DNA of 57,606 nt from CAYNUJ01 sp964573255 (GCA_964573255.1 CAZNJB010000023.1:1-57606), one strand, 5' to 3'; positions 27,563 through 36,293 are shown, counted from the first letter of the stretch. Numbers and translations are program-made. The notes: generated from the sequence alone by a model not told the origin.

Positions 27563-27619
27563 CAGCATTCTCCATATAATTAAAAAGAATCATTCATTCA
27601 CATAAATAAAGAACAAAGA

Positions 27620-28672
27620 TTATGCTGTTGCACCGCCGCAACTAGAGCCTGCTCCGGCAGTACATCCATAACAATGAATTCCGGTAATTATTTTTCTCCT
27701 TTCCAATTTCTCTATATCAAAATCTTTTAAGTGTGCCGGCGCACCATGATTAACTTTCAATTCAAGCATTTGGTTAAAGTCGCAATCATATAAATAGCCA
27801 TCCCAGCTAACGGATAAAGTGAATTTACACATAACGCCAATTGCTGCTGCTGGATTAAATGATTCGACCAATTTACTCATATAATTTTCAAAATTTCCTG
27901 AAGCCAGCAAATAATCGAGAAAACGGCTAATTGGCATATTTGTAATTGTATACAAGTTATTGAAATAAACACCATGTTTTTTTTCAAGTTCACGTTTGTA
28001 ATCTTTTTCTAGTCCGTCTTGAGAGGGAGGTAAAAAAGCTCCTATCGGATTATAAACCAAATTCAGCACTAACGATGAATCAGGCATAGCGTAGCCGAGT
28101 TCGTTCAATTTTTTTATCGCCTTAATCGATTGTTCGAATACTCCCTCACCGCGCTGTTTGTCGGTAAAACTTGCCTTGTAATAAGGCAGGGAAGAAATCA
28201 CTTCCACTCCGTTTTCAGCCATAAATTCCGCATAATCTTCAAATCCGTTTGCAACAAGGATGGTTAAATTTGAACGAACTAAAATATGTTTTTGAAGCTT
28301 TCTTACTTCGGTAACAAACCACTTGAAATCAGGATTCATTTCCGGGGCACCTCCGGTTAAATCGACTATAGATATATCGCTTTTTCGTAAAACATCCAAA
28401 CACAATTCCATCGTTTCTTTTGTCATTATTTCTCTCCGGTCGGGTCCCGCATCCACATGACAATGTTTACATACCTGATTACACATCTTACCCAAATTTA
28501 CTTGCAAAATTTCAATCTTATCAGACCTTAATTCATCTTCTCCCGTTAAAGAATACTTTGAATTGAAATTCGGAAGATTATGTAGTCGTTCCAATATAAT
28601 TAATTGTTCTATTGGCGAAGCGAGTTCCTCGCCGTAGGCTTTCATACTTTTTGTACGAATTTTATTTTTCAT
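27620..28672 (-). CDS. arsS: Radical SAM enzyme with Cys-rich C-terminal domain (ArsS-like)
   Basis: 350 aa. The radical SAM cluster motif CxxxCxxC is at Cys64, Cys68 and Cys71 (MCNQVCKHCHVDAGP). It is followed by a DLTGGAPEMNPDFKW segment matching the GGE-type SAM-binding region. The C-terminal domain ends in CYGCTAGAGSSCGG (Cys334, 337, 345), the Cys-rich tail of the 'rSAM/selenodomain' family, in which some members have selenocysteine; here all positions are Cys. ArsS enzymes make arsenosugar precursors by adding a 5'-deoxyadenosyl group to a methylated arsenical. The neighbours (ArsM, CxxC protein, both glycosyltransferase types) are those typical of this family. Confidence 0.85.
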   Translation of the reverse strand: MKNKIRTKSMKAYGEELASPIEQLIILERLHNLPNFNSKYSLTGEDELRSDKIEILQVNLGKMCNQVCKHCHVDAGPDRREIMTKETMELCLDVLRKSDISIVDLTGGAPEMNPDFKWFVTEVRKLQKHILVRSNLTILVANGFEDYAEFMAENGVEVISSLPYYKASFTDKQRGEGVFEQSIKAIKKLNELGYAMPDSSLVLNLVYNPIGAFLPPSQDGLEKDYKRELEKKHGVYFNNLYTITNMPISRFLDYLLASGNFENYMSKLVESFNPAAAIGVMCKFTLSVSWDGYLYDCDFNQMLELKVNHGAPAHLKDFDIEKLERRKIITGIHCYGCTAGAGSSCGGATA

Positions 28673-28687
28673 TATGTTTTTTCCTAC

Positions 28688-29020
28688 TTACATAGTTAAT
28701 TTATCATTGACATTTTTCATCTGCAAGCCGTGAACCAAAGAAGCCCCGCCGCGTATAGCCGAAGCCACATGTACTGCTTCCGTCATCTGTTCAAGGTCTG
28801 CACCTTGTTGTAAACTTTCCTGTGTATATGCATCAATGCAATAAGGGCATTGAACCGCATGCGCAACAGCCAGAGCAATTAAAGCTTTCTCTCTCTTACT
28901 CAAAGCTCCTTCTTCGAATACGGCACCGTACCACTGATTAAATTTTTTCCAAAGTTCCGGCGCCCCTTCTTCCATTTCTGCAAATTTCGGTAAATCACCG
29001 GGGTTATAATATGTTTCCAT
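28688..29020 (-). CDS. CxxC carboxymuconolactone decarboxylase/AhpD-like protein, arsenosugar-associated
   Basis: 110 aa of the AhpD/CMD fold. The redox motif is CPYC (Cys58, Cys61) within VAHAVQCPYCIDAYT, followed by the family helix with AVHVASAIRGGASLVHG. Homologues next to ArsS genes are called peroxidase-like and some replace the first Cys with selenocysteine. Probably a thiol oxidoreductase that supports the pathway. A good TTAGGAG ribosome site precedes the ATG, and the arsS-like gene begins 15 bases downstream, suggesting coupled expression. Confidence 0.85.
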   Translation of the reverse strand: METYYNPGDLPKFAEMEEGAPELWKKFNQWYGAVFEEGALSKREKALIALAVAHAVQCPYCIDAYTQESLQQGADLEQMTEAVHVASAIRGGASLVHGLQMKNVNDKLTM

Positions 29021-29068
29021 AAAATTCTCCTAACTTAATTTTTATCGTTAAAATTCTTTCGGTATGAT

Positions 29069-29794
29069 TTATTTTATTGGGGGCGCTTTAAGATAATTGG
29101 ATATAAATGATGTTTGCTGAGATGTAATAAACTTTTTTATGGCAAAACGGAATAATATTATATTGAATAATTGCTGTAATCTAATCGTATAACAAAGCTG
29201 CATAAGATCACAATTATTCAGGATTGAGCAATATTCTTCGTATTCATCCGCATCGTGCATCTTCTTTAATATTTTCACTTTAAAATTGCAATCGCTAAAG
29301 TAATTCAGTAATTGATTGAAATCCTTTCCTTTTTGAAATTCAATCTCTTTAATTGATTGCATATCGATCTTTTGAAAAGCAGCTTCTGAAATAGACAAAA
29401 GATAAAACCCACCGTCGTATGAGGGACCGATAACCAAATCGTATTCATTCAGCTGTTTAAAACATTTTTCTATTCTTTGAGTGGATATCCCAAAGGTATC
29501 GTTTCCGATTATAGTTATCTTTTCATAGCCCAAATTAAATGCATCACTCAATACATTCGTAAACTTCTCACCGAATGAATTGCCCCGTTGTTTATAATTT
29601 AATCCTTTGCAGTTAAAATCAGCATCGGAAAAGATTAGAAAATCGAAAAAAGCGGACTGATAATTTTCACAGAAGCTTTCGATAGCATTACTAATCTTTT
29701 TCTCGAGTATTCTTCTCTCCGTATTTGTTTTACTCTTCCGCGAGGAATCCTTTTCTGGCGCAGAAGTAAACAATATGAGTGCTTGTTTATTCAA
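29069..29794 (-). CDS. Divergent second CofC-like (DUF2064) protein
   Basis: 241 aa. It is a distant paralogue of the adjacent CofC-like protein at 30607: both share the GPSYDGGFYLL / GPSNDGGYYLL block, an IIGNDT / IIGTDI block and similar spacing. The nucleotide-binding GRVKTRLA stretch of the normal family is absent; the aligned region reads APEKDSSRKSKTNTERR. The C-terminal 70 residues are hydrophobic/basic and unlike the paralogue. Start is a TTG without a strong ribosome site. It may be non-catalytic or have an altered donor. In the operon it lies between the DUF547 and CxxC genes. Confidence 0.65.
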   Translation of the reverse strand: MNKQALILFTSAPEKDSSRKSKTNTERRILEKKISNAIESFCENYQSAFFDFLIFSDADFNCKGLNYKQRGNSFGEKFTNVLSDAFNLGYEKITIIGNDTFGISTQRIEKCFKQLNEYDLVIGPSYDGGFYLLSISEAAFQKIDMQSIKEIEFQKGKDFNQLLNYFSDCNFKVKILKKMHDADEYEEYCSILNNCDLMQLCYTIRLQQLFNIILFRFAIKKFITSQQTSFISNYLKAPPIK

Positions 29795-29843
29795 CTATAT
29801 CTTTTCTGTTTTAATCTATATTACAATAAAAATAGTGCAATCT

Positions 29844-30617
29844 TTAATTATTTGCAATGTCGTTTAATTTCCAATCGTAAGGAAGATATTCCACTTCCCA
29901 TTTATCGATATTAGATTTTAAATCACTCGCAATTTCACCGTTTAAATATTTAGATAAAAATATTAAAACATCTTTCTCACTATTACCGAAATCACCTTCG
30001 TACCAATCGAATATTTTTGATAAGAATGCTTTACGCTTTTTCAAATCGAAGTAATTTTTACCATAGGCGGATATAAATCTCTCTGCTTGATTATCTAATT
30101 GTGCATCAATTTTTTCCGCCGAATAAGCCTCATCCCTAAGTTCGGGACAACTAATTGCCGCACACACAAGGGCAAAATGAATTCTTGGTTCATTCAATTC
30201 TTTTCTGATCTTCACATGCTCAATTTCATTTAAGCTTATCTTTTCTCCTCCGACTTTAAATAAATCTTTATCCCAAACAGTCGAACTAAAAATATGAGCA
30301 AGTATTCTCCCGCCTGTGTGGAGTTCATTTATGCTTTCAATAGGATAATTATCTTTTACCACTTTAAGTGTAAACGCATTATATACATTTATCCAAAACG
30401 CCAGTTTTTCATTTTTATCACTCAAAGTAGAAATATCAAAACTTTCTATCTCTTTGATGTAATCTTCAAACTCTTTATCGTTCTTTAAGGCTGAATAATC
30501 CACTAATCCATGCTTAACATATTTATGCAAAATGTTGTCGTACTTATTATGTATTCCTTGAGAATAGATAATAATTTGAACCCCCAATAGCAGTATAAAT
30601 AGTAATTTAACTTTCAT
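29844..30617 (-). CDS. DUF547-containing exported protein
   Basis: 257 aa with a signal peptide (hydrophobic residues 4-18, ending IYSQG). The DUF547 core is clear: LAFWINVYNAFTLKVV (about 88-103), ISLNEIEHVKIR and RIHFALVCAAISCPELRDEAY. DUF547 proteins often accompany the TIGR04282/TIGR04283-type genes, and their biochemical activity is not established. Export suggests it works in the periplasm while its neighbours are cytoplasmic. The ATG overlaps the upstream CofC-like gene by 11 bases. Confidence 0.85.
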   Translation of the reverse strand: MKVKLLFILLLGVQIIIYSQGIHNKYDNILHKYVKHGLVDYSALKNDKEFEDYIKEIESFDISTLSDKNEKLAFWINVYNAFTLKVVKDNYPIESINELHTGGRILAHIFSSTVWDKDLFKVGGEKISLNEIEHVKIRKELNEPRIHFALVCAAISCPELRDEAYSAEKIDAQLDNQAERFISAYGKNYFDLKKRKAFLSKIFDWYEGDFGNSEKDVLIFLSKYLNGEIASDLKSNIDKWEVEYLPYDWKLNDIANN

Positions 30618-31269
30618 TCTTCACAATCAATTTTATTTTATTCTTTAATTTATTCGTACCGTCTTCATCCAGCCATTTTTTCAACGATTTCAAATCATCC
30701 ACATCGATTAATTCTTCAAAGGAAATGTAATTGTCACCGTTAGCTTTCAAAAGTTGAATAGTCTTTTCATAAACTTCCGAACTACTCCATTTTACATCAT
30801 TGAAAAGATATTCTTTTAATTCTTTCATTCCTAACAAATAATAACCGCCGTCATTACTTGGACCAATTACAACATCAAAATTGTCGAGTTCTTTAAAAGC
30901 ATTTACTATTAGGGAAGCATTAATATCCGGAATATCTGTACCGATGATTACTGCTTTTTCATACCTCTTACGAAAGAGAAACTCAAAAGCGCTTTTCATT
31001 TTCACTCCCAAATCACCATCAGATTGACGGACAAAATTAAAATCGTATTGCACCCAACTCTTAATTTTCTCGAAATCATCGTTTATCCCGTAAAATAGCC
31101 AAACATCACACTCGCTTTCAATCAATCTGGCGGCTTGTTCAAATATATAATGAGAACAAGCATTATAGAACTCGAGTGCATCTGCAGCACCAATATCTTC
31201 CGCCAACCTTGTTTTCACCCTTCCTTCAACCGGAAGTTTCGCAAATATTATTAAAGCGTTTTTATGCAT
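30607..31269 (-). CDS. CofC-like nucleotidyl/glycosyltransferase, arsenosugar-associated (TIGR04282-like)
   Basis: About 220 aa of the CofC-like GT-A fold group found with rSAM/selenodomain loci. The N-terminus has LIIFAKLPVEGRVKTRLAEDIG, a G-x-V-K-T-R-L sugar-nucleotide loop. Later come VIIGTDIPDI (metal-binding Asp) and GPSNDGGYYLLGM. Upstream in-frame ATGs exist at 31299, but the ATG at 31269 is preferred because the family begins about there and it overlaps the stop codon of the preceding glycosyltransferase gene by eight bases (ATGCATAA). In such loci it is thought to attach or activate the sugar-derived part; exact substrate unknown. Confidence 0.85.
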   Translation of the reverse strand: MHKNALIIFAKLPVEGRVKTRLAEDIGAADALEFYNACSHYIFEQAARLIESECDVWLFYGINDDFEKIKSWVQYDFNFVRQSDGDLGVKMKSAFEFLFRKRYEKAVIIGTDIPDINASLIVNAFKELDNFDVVIGPSNDGGYYLLGMKELKEYLFNDVKWSSSEVYEKTIQLLKANGDNYISFEELIDVDDLKSLKKWLDEDGTNKLKNKIKLIVKNES

Positions 31270-31930
31270 AGTATTTATCATAAATTTTATCCGGATCACC
31301 GCCCAATAAAAACTTAATTAAGTAAATCAAATTTTTAATCTGCGTTTTTATATAGCCATTACGCACAAAACGTTCGGCAGAAGTAATAATCTTACAATCT
31401 ATTTTTTTTATTTTAAATTTCCTTCGAGCCGTCCTCAAAAAAGCAACGTCTTCCATCATCCGGTAATTTGGAAATCTACCCAAGCTATTGAAAACATTCT
31501 TTTTAACACAAATAATTTGATCGCCGAAAGTCGTAAAGACCGAATCGAATTTGGAAAAGTAAGAATAAACATTCAACAGCCAATTGTTTTTATCAAACCC
31601 CAAACAGAACGTTGCAACTTGAACACTTGGATCATTAAATGTTTTAATTAATTTCTTCAGAGAATTTTCCTTCACTATCGTATCAGCATGCACAAAAACA
31701 AATATTTCCCCTTTAGCAGCATCTGCACCTGCATTAAGCTGCTCTCCTCTGCTGCAATAATCTGATTCTATTACTTTCACAACCGGGTTCTTAACCAAAG
31801 CCTCGTCAATAACACCGCAGCTCGAAATAATTATTTCAAACTTTTCGGGAAATTGAGTCAATACACCAACCAATTCGGATAATTTTTCCGATTCGTTCCT
31901 GTATGGAATTATGAAAGAATATTTTATCAT
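31262..31930 (-). CDS. GT2 glycosyltransferase, arsenosugar-associated (TIGR04283-like)
   Basis: 222 aa GT2 family. N-terminal FIIPYRNESEKL, the DxD-like VFVHADTIV (about 89-95), then GDQIICVKKNVFNSLGRFP and MMEDVAFLRTARR, the block that marks the second transferase of rSAM/selenodomain loci, with TSAERFVRNGYIKTQ near the C-terminus. The TIGR04282-like and TIGR04283-like genes nearly always travel together, as here (overlapping). Predicted cytoplasmic, membrane-associated transferase; the acceptor may be the arsenoribose product or its glycerol form. Confidence 0.87.
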   Translation of the reverse strand: MIKYSFIIPYRNESEKLSELVGVLTQFPEKFEIIISSCGVIDEALVKNPVVKVIESDYCSRGEQLNAGADAAKGEIFVFVHADTIVKENSLKKLIKTFNDPSVQVATFCLGFDKNNWLLNVYSYFSKFDSVFTTFGDQIICVKKNVFNSLGRFPNYRMMEDVAFLRTARRKFKIKKIDCKIITSAERFVRNGYIKTQIKNLIYLIKFLLGGDPDKIYDKYYA

Positions 31931-31979
31931 ATTTTAATTTATTAAAAATAAAGATGCTCTTTTGTCGGCAGGCTGATAT

Positions 31980-32678
31980 TTAATTATTGTTTTTCAGAAC
32001 AAAAGCATATTTAAATATCGTCGATAATATTATTATGCTTGCCATGAAAGTACCCTTAACTGTTCCGGTTACTTTCGACTTTCCGATTCTCTTTCTGTAA
32101 CGAACCGGAATTTCAATTGTTTTTAATTTTTTGTGCGCAGCTTTTATCTGCATTTCTATCGTCCAACCATACCACATATCCGTCATTTGTAAATCTAACA
32201 ATGCATCTTTTTTTATTGCGCGGAACGGTCCGAGATCTGTAAACTTGTACCCCCAAATAATATTCATTAGAAACCCGGCAATAATACTTCCGACTCTCGA
32301 CTGCAAAGGAAGAGCCCCTTTTTCTCTTTTTCCCATTACTCTGGAGCCGAGAACGAAATCATAATTTTCTTTTTCGATTTTATCTAGCAATAAAGAAGCT
32401 TCGGCGGGATAATCGCTGTAATCACCGTCAATAAATAAGATTGTATCGAAGTCCTTGTCTTTACAATAATCTATACCTCTCAAGCAAGCAGCTCCGTAAC
32501 CTTGTATCGGTTCAAATAAAATAGTAGCCCCGGCTCTTGCTGCAACATTTGCTGTATTGTCGGTAGAATTGTTATTTACAACAATCACTTCGGAAATCCT
32601 TGGATCAGTTAAATCTGTAATTACTTTCCCAATCGATTTTTCTTCGTTAAATGCAGGAATAATAACAGCTGTTTTCAT
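31980..32678 (-). CDS. GT2 family glycosyltransferase (polyprenyl-phosphate sugar synthase-like)
   Basis: 232 aa. AVIIPAFNEEKSIGKVI begins the GT-A fold, IVVNNNSTDNT follows, the DxD motif is FIDGDYSDYP, and FVLGSRVMG and WTIEMQIKA are DPM1/dolichol-phosphate-sugar-synthase-type blocks. A hydrophobic C-terminal stretch (about 212-228) suggests membrane contact. It is broader than the arsenosugar-specific transferases, and members often charge undecaprenyl phosphate with a hexose. It overlaps the GH13 stop by one base (TAATG) and lies 49 bases before the TIGR04283-like gene. Confidence 0.8.
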   Translation of the reverse strand: MKTAVIIPAFNEEKSIGKVITDLTDPRISEVIVVNNNSTDNTANVAARAGATILFEPIQGYGAACLRGIDYCKDKDFDTILFIDGDYSDYPAEASLLLDKIEKENYDFVLGSRVMGKREKGALPLQSRVGSIIAGFLMNIIWGYKFTDLGPFRAIKKDALLDLQMTDMWYGWTIEMQIKAAHKKLKTIEIPVRYRKRIGKSKVTGTVKGTFMASIIILSTIFKYAFVLKNNN

Positions 32679-34165
32679 TATGGTTGAAAAAATTTGAATA
32701 AATGTGAATTATAAGGACCAAGTTCGATAAACAATCCCTTGGTCATTGCTTCCGATTTATTGCGAATATAACGGTGATCATTCAATAAATCAATAAGCCC
32801 AAATTCATTATGAAATTCTTCAAGATTCAATTTTATTCTACATCTTGCGGTTTTACCAGAATAATTTACTACAACCAATCTTCTTTCGGAGCCCAAATGC
32901 CAGCACCAGGCAAGCATATTATGATAACTTTCATCCCCCGGTCCGGCTGGTATAGGAAAATACATTGTCCATTCACCATCGTGAAAGACATCTTCTTTGG
33001 TTATGCCTAATAATTGATCATAAAATTCGACAATCCAATCTACCGGTTTCTCGTCCGGTTCCCTGCCTAATTGAACCGGCAGTTTAGTTCTTTTCCCTTC
33101 GAACTGCCCGTCATTATAAAAGCGCATACCCATAATCGTTGATATAATTACTGCAGCAGCACGCGATTTATTTTGACCAAACGAAATTATTGTCCTTTCT
33201 TCGTCGTGATTCTCCAAAAATCTCAATGAACGTATTTGATACTCATAATCGGCATTTAAGTGAGCTCTTATTTCGTTAACATTTTCCGACTTCAATCTAT
33301 CAGTAAGTTTTTTATCGTATGTATAATTGAAGCCTAACTGTTGTAAATTATATTCAAGATCCCAATAAGCTTCCGCAATAAAAATAAAACCCGGACGGTA
33401 ATCCCGGATATATTCAGTTGCTATTTTCCAAAATTCAATATCGGGTTTATCAATATTTTGATTACTTAATACCCTTCCCCAAGTATTAGCGAACACATTA
33501 TTCAAAGCCAGCATAGCCATATCGCATCGAACGCCGTCGCAAAGGCGGGAAAGTTTGTACAATTGCTTTATCATAAATTCCCTCGCTTCGGGATTAAAAT
33601 AATTTACTTGAACTGTATCCTGCCAAGCGGGGAAAAAAGGATCGCGGCCATGAGCAAAAATTCTTCCGCTTTTTTCGTGCTTAAAAAATGTATGCTTGTC
33701 TTCTTCCCAAAAATATTCGGGAACATTCAAAAATATTTCCGGATTAGTTTCTAATAACTGAGAACCTACGCTAAAATGATTCGGAATAAAATCGAGAATT
33801 AATTTTAGTCCTATTTCATTCAATAGAATCCTAACATTCAACAGATCATCATCACTGCCAATTTCCGGATTCACCTCATATCTATCAATTGCATAGGGAG
33901 AACCGATTACGTCTTCGTCCCTCCAATCTTTTAATGCCTTTTTATATTCATTCACCAAACCTTCTTCAAAACAGTAATCTTTTACAATATCCTGATTGGT
34001 TTTCCATATGCCCATTAGCCAAACTGCATCGAGACCTTTGTTTTTGAGTTCTTTCCAATAACTTAAAGGTACGTCGGTTAATTTTGCTTTCTTCTCATCC
34101 GTATCGAACCGGCGGAGCCAAACCCGTGTATTGATTTCATACAACGAGGGATTGTTTCTTATCAT
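32678..34165 (-). CDS. GH13 alpha-amylase family glycosidase
   Basis: 495 aa with the GH13 (alpha/beta)8 barrel. The conserved regions are DFIPNHFS (region I), DGVRCDMAM (region II, catalytic nucleophile Asp), FIAEAYWDL (region III, acid/base Glu) and FLENHDEER (region IV, Asp). There is no signal peptide, so it acts in the cytoplasm. It probably cleaves or transfers alpha-glucosyl units. Specificity (amylase, sucrose phosphorylase or trehalose-type) is not readable. It has GTAGGTGAAGAG ahead of its ATG, eight bases from the dnaG stop, and overlaps the GT2 gene by one base. Confidence 0.87.
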   Translation of the reverse strand: MIRNNPSLYEINTRVWLRRFDTDEKKAKLTDVPLSYWKELKNKGLDAVWLMGIWKTNQDIVKDYCFEEGLVNEYKKALKDWRDEDVIGSPYAIDRYEVNPEIGSDDDLLNVRILLNEIGLKLILDFIPNHFSVGSQLLETNPEIFLNVPEYFWEEDKHTFFKHEKSGRIFAHGRDPFFPAWQDTVQVNYFNPEAREFMIKQLYKLSRLCDGVRCDMAMLALNNVFANTWGRVLSNQNIDKPDIEFWKIATEYIRDYRPGFIFIAEAYWDLEYNLQQLGFNYTYDKKLTDRLKSENVNEIRAHLNADYEYQIRSLRFLENHDEERTIISFGQNKSRAAAVIISTIMGMRFYNDGQFEGKRTKLPVQLGREPDEKPVDWIVEFYDQLLGITKEDVFHDGEWTMYFPIPAGPGDESYHNMLAWCWHLGSERRLVVVNYSGKTARCRIKLNLEEFHNEFGLIDLLNDHRYIRNKSEAMTKGLFIELGPYNSHLFKFFQP

Positions 34166-34173
34166 CTCTTCAC

Positions 34174-36051
34174 CTACAAGTCGTTCGATTCTTTTATCGT
34201 TTTTTTCTCCAATTGTAATTCCCTAACATAATCCAGCAATTCAATTACTTCATTCTCATCCGCAGAAGTAATCTTTTCGTTCGCTTCTTTTATTAACTCA
34301 TCAATCCTGGCTATGCGATAGCGTTTTACGACGTCAGCAGTATATTTAAGCAAATCTTTCTTTATAAAACCGTCGGGATTTAACTCACTCCATTTTCTGC
34401 TTATTTCTTCTTCGGAAAGAGCAATTGAACGAACAAAATTCTTTAATTCGTCGGTTTCCAAAGCTTCAATCAATTCGGAAGGATTCACAACATCTTTGCG
34501 ATATAAATCGAATACGGTTTTTGCAATTGATTTGAAATTACCGTCAACAAATTCTTCGGGTTGAATATGATCAAAAATATAACCGATAATTTCTTCATTC
34601 CCTTCAAAGAGTAATTCAATAACTTCGCGTTCGAATTTTTCGCCTAAACCGTTTTTATAAATTTTAAATTCCGTAGATTGCGGCAAGGGGGATACGGAAG
34701 GGATGGGGTCTTCACTACTCTTCCTCTGTTCCTTGTATTGTTCTTTGCGCTTATTTTGCTCCAAATATTTTTCGAGTTCTGCTTCTATTAACTTTTCTCT
34801 TAAGTTAAATTTTCTGGCAATATTTCTAATGTGTAAGCCCCTTTTCAATTCATCATTAATAAAAGCGATATTACGAACAAGTTCGCGTACTGCTTCAGCT
34901 TGTTTTGCGGGGTCTTCCAGCATTCCGGCATTCTCAAATTGCTTCATTTGATATTCGAGAAAATTATCTGCCCTGTGCAATCGTTCTTCAAATTCCTCCT
35001 TACCGTATTTCAATATGAATGAGTCTGGATCTTCCCCCTGGGGTAGAGTAAGCATTTGAATTTCAAAATCATTTTTCAGCAAAGTTTCAATGCTTCTCAT
35101 AGCAGCTTTTTGACCGGCTGCATCCGCATCAAAGAGTACAACTATATTATGAGTAAATCGGGATAGTAGTTTTACTTGCTCATCGGTCAGCGCCGTACCG
35201 CTTGAAGCAACCACATTTTTAATTCCGGACTGAAACAGAGAAATTAAATCCATATAACCTTCGACCAAGATAGCCTTATCAACCTTCATTATCTCTTCCT
35301 TAGCTTGATAAAGCCCGTACAAGGTTTTTCTCTTGGAATACAACTTCGATTCGGGAGAATTCAAATATTTTGCCGTTTTTTGATCTTTTTGAAGGACTCT
35401 TCCACCGAAAGCAATTACCCTTCCATTGGTCGAAAATATGGGAAAGATGATTCTATCTCGGAATTTATCGTAAAAAGCGCTTTGATCTTTTCTATCGAGT
35501 AATCCCAATTCACCCGCCTTATCGAGATCAACTTTGTGCTCTTCAAAATAATTTTTTAATGCAGACCAGCTATTTGGCGCATAACCGAGACCAAAATTGC
35601 GCTGAGTTGCCAGCTTGATTTTTCTTCCTTCCAAATAATCTCTTGCCGGCTGACCTTCTATGCTTTCATACAATTTATTCGCAAAAAACTTGGCAGCCAA
35701 TACATTTATTTCGTATAAAATCTCAAGTTCGTCTTTAACTGCAGGATCGTAACCTTCTTCATACTGAATAGTAATTCCCGCATACTCAGCTACTTCCTTT
35801 ACCGCTTCCGGGAATGATATCTTTTTAAATAGCATTAAAAATTGAAAAACCGTCCCTCCCTCGTGGCATCCGAAACAATGGAAAATCTGTTTATCTTCGC
35901 TTACAACAAATGAAGGGGTTTTTTCTTGATGAAACGGACACAATCCTCTGTAATTCTTTCCCGCTTTGCGCAATTGTACGTATGCGGAAATGAAATCCAC
36001 AATGCTAACTGAGTTCTTAATTTCGAGTATTTTTTCCTGAGGTATTTTCAT
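34174..36051 (-). CDS. dnaG: DNA primase
   Basis: Makes RNA primers at the replication fork. The N-terminal zinc-binding domain has CHC2 ligands Cys38, His41, Cys59, Cys62 (CPFHQEKTPSF, IFHCFGC). The TOPRIM core shows AILVEGYMDLISLFQSG and VVLFDADAAGQKA. The C-terminal helicase-binding domain occupies about residues 460-625. 625 aa is normal. It heads an 11-gene minus-strand run reaching the ArsM-like gene, unlike the classical rpsU-dnaG-rpoD operon. A TATCTTTG -7-like box lies 20 bases upstream of the ATG. Confidence 0.96.
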   Translation of the reverse strand: MKIPQEKILEIKNSVSIVDFISAYVQLRKAGKNYRGLCPFHQEKTPSFVVSEDKQIFHCFGCHEGGTVFQFLMLFKKISFPEAVKEVAEYAGITIQYEEGYDPAVKDELEILYEINVLAAKFFANKLYESIEGQPARDYLEGRKIKLATQRNFGLGYAPNSWSALKNYFEEHKVDLDKAGELGLLDRKDQSAFYDKFRDRIIFPIFSTNGRVIAFGGRVLQKDQKTAKYLNSPESKLYSKRKTLYGLYQAKEEIMKVDKAILVEGYMDLISLFQSGIKNVVASSGTALTDEQVKLLSRFTHNIVVLFDADAAGQKAAMRSIETLLKNDFEIQMLTLPQGEDPDSFILKYGKEEFEERLHRADNFLEYQMKQFENAGMLEDPAKQAEAVRELVRNIAFINDELKRGLHIRNIARKFNLREKLIEAELEKYLEQNKRKEQYKEQRKSSEDPIPSVSPLPQSTEFKIYKNGLGEKFEREVIELLFEGNEEIIGYIFDHIQPEEFVDGNFKSIAKTVFDLYRKDVVNPSELIEALETDELKNFVRSIALSEEEISRKWSELNPDGFIKKDLLKYTADVVKRYRIARIDELIKEANEKITSADENEVIELLDYVRELQLEKKTIKESNDL

Positions 36052-36070
36052 TTCTTATTCGATGAATAAA

Positions 36071-36078
36071 CAAAGATA
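36071..36078 (-). promoter_or_regulatory. Bacteroidota-type -7 element of dnaG and the downstream operon
   Basis: Minus-strand TATCTTTG matches TAnnTTTG, 19 bases from the dnaG ATG. It lies in the divergent dnaG/MFS promoter region; no convincing -33 element was found at standard spacing. Confidence 0.4.
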
Positions 36079-36259
36079 ATCAAACTTCCATAAATTTTTA
36101 TATCGAATGATAATAATAATTTTATAATCATTTTCTATTGATTTTGGACGGGAATAAATTAAAGCGGAACTAATTTTTTCTTTTTTAATAGAATCCCAAT
36201 TCAGTAGTTACAACATCAATATTATTGAAAAATTATTTCGCGTTTAACTTCTTGAGTAT

Positions 36260-36267
36260 TATTTTTG
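36260..36267 (+). promoter_or_regulatory. Bacteroidota-type -7 element of the MFS gene
   Basis: TATTTTTG matches TAnnTTTG, 26 bases before the MFS ATG. A TTTC at 36236-36239, one base off the -33 consensus TTTG, is spaced by exactly 20 bases, making this the most complete promoter match in the window. Confidence 0.5.
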
Positions 36268-36293
36268 CACGATAGCAACTTAGCTTTGTACAT

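Noticed and set aside
27620..29020. Possible selenocysteine in the ArsS-like and CxxC proteins
   Set aside because: Every family Sec position is occupied by Cys (CYGC, SSCGG, CPYC); no in-frame TGA or SECIS-like stem was needed or seen.
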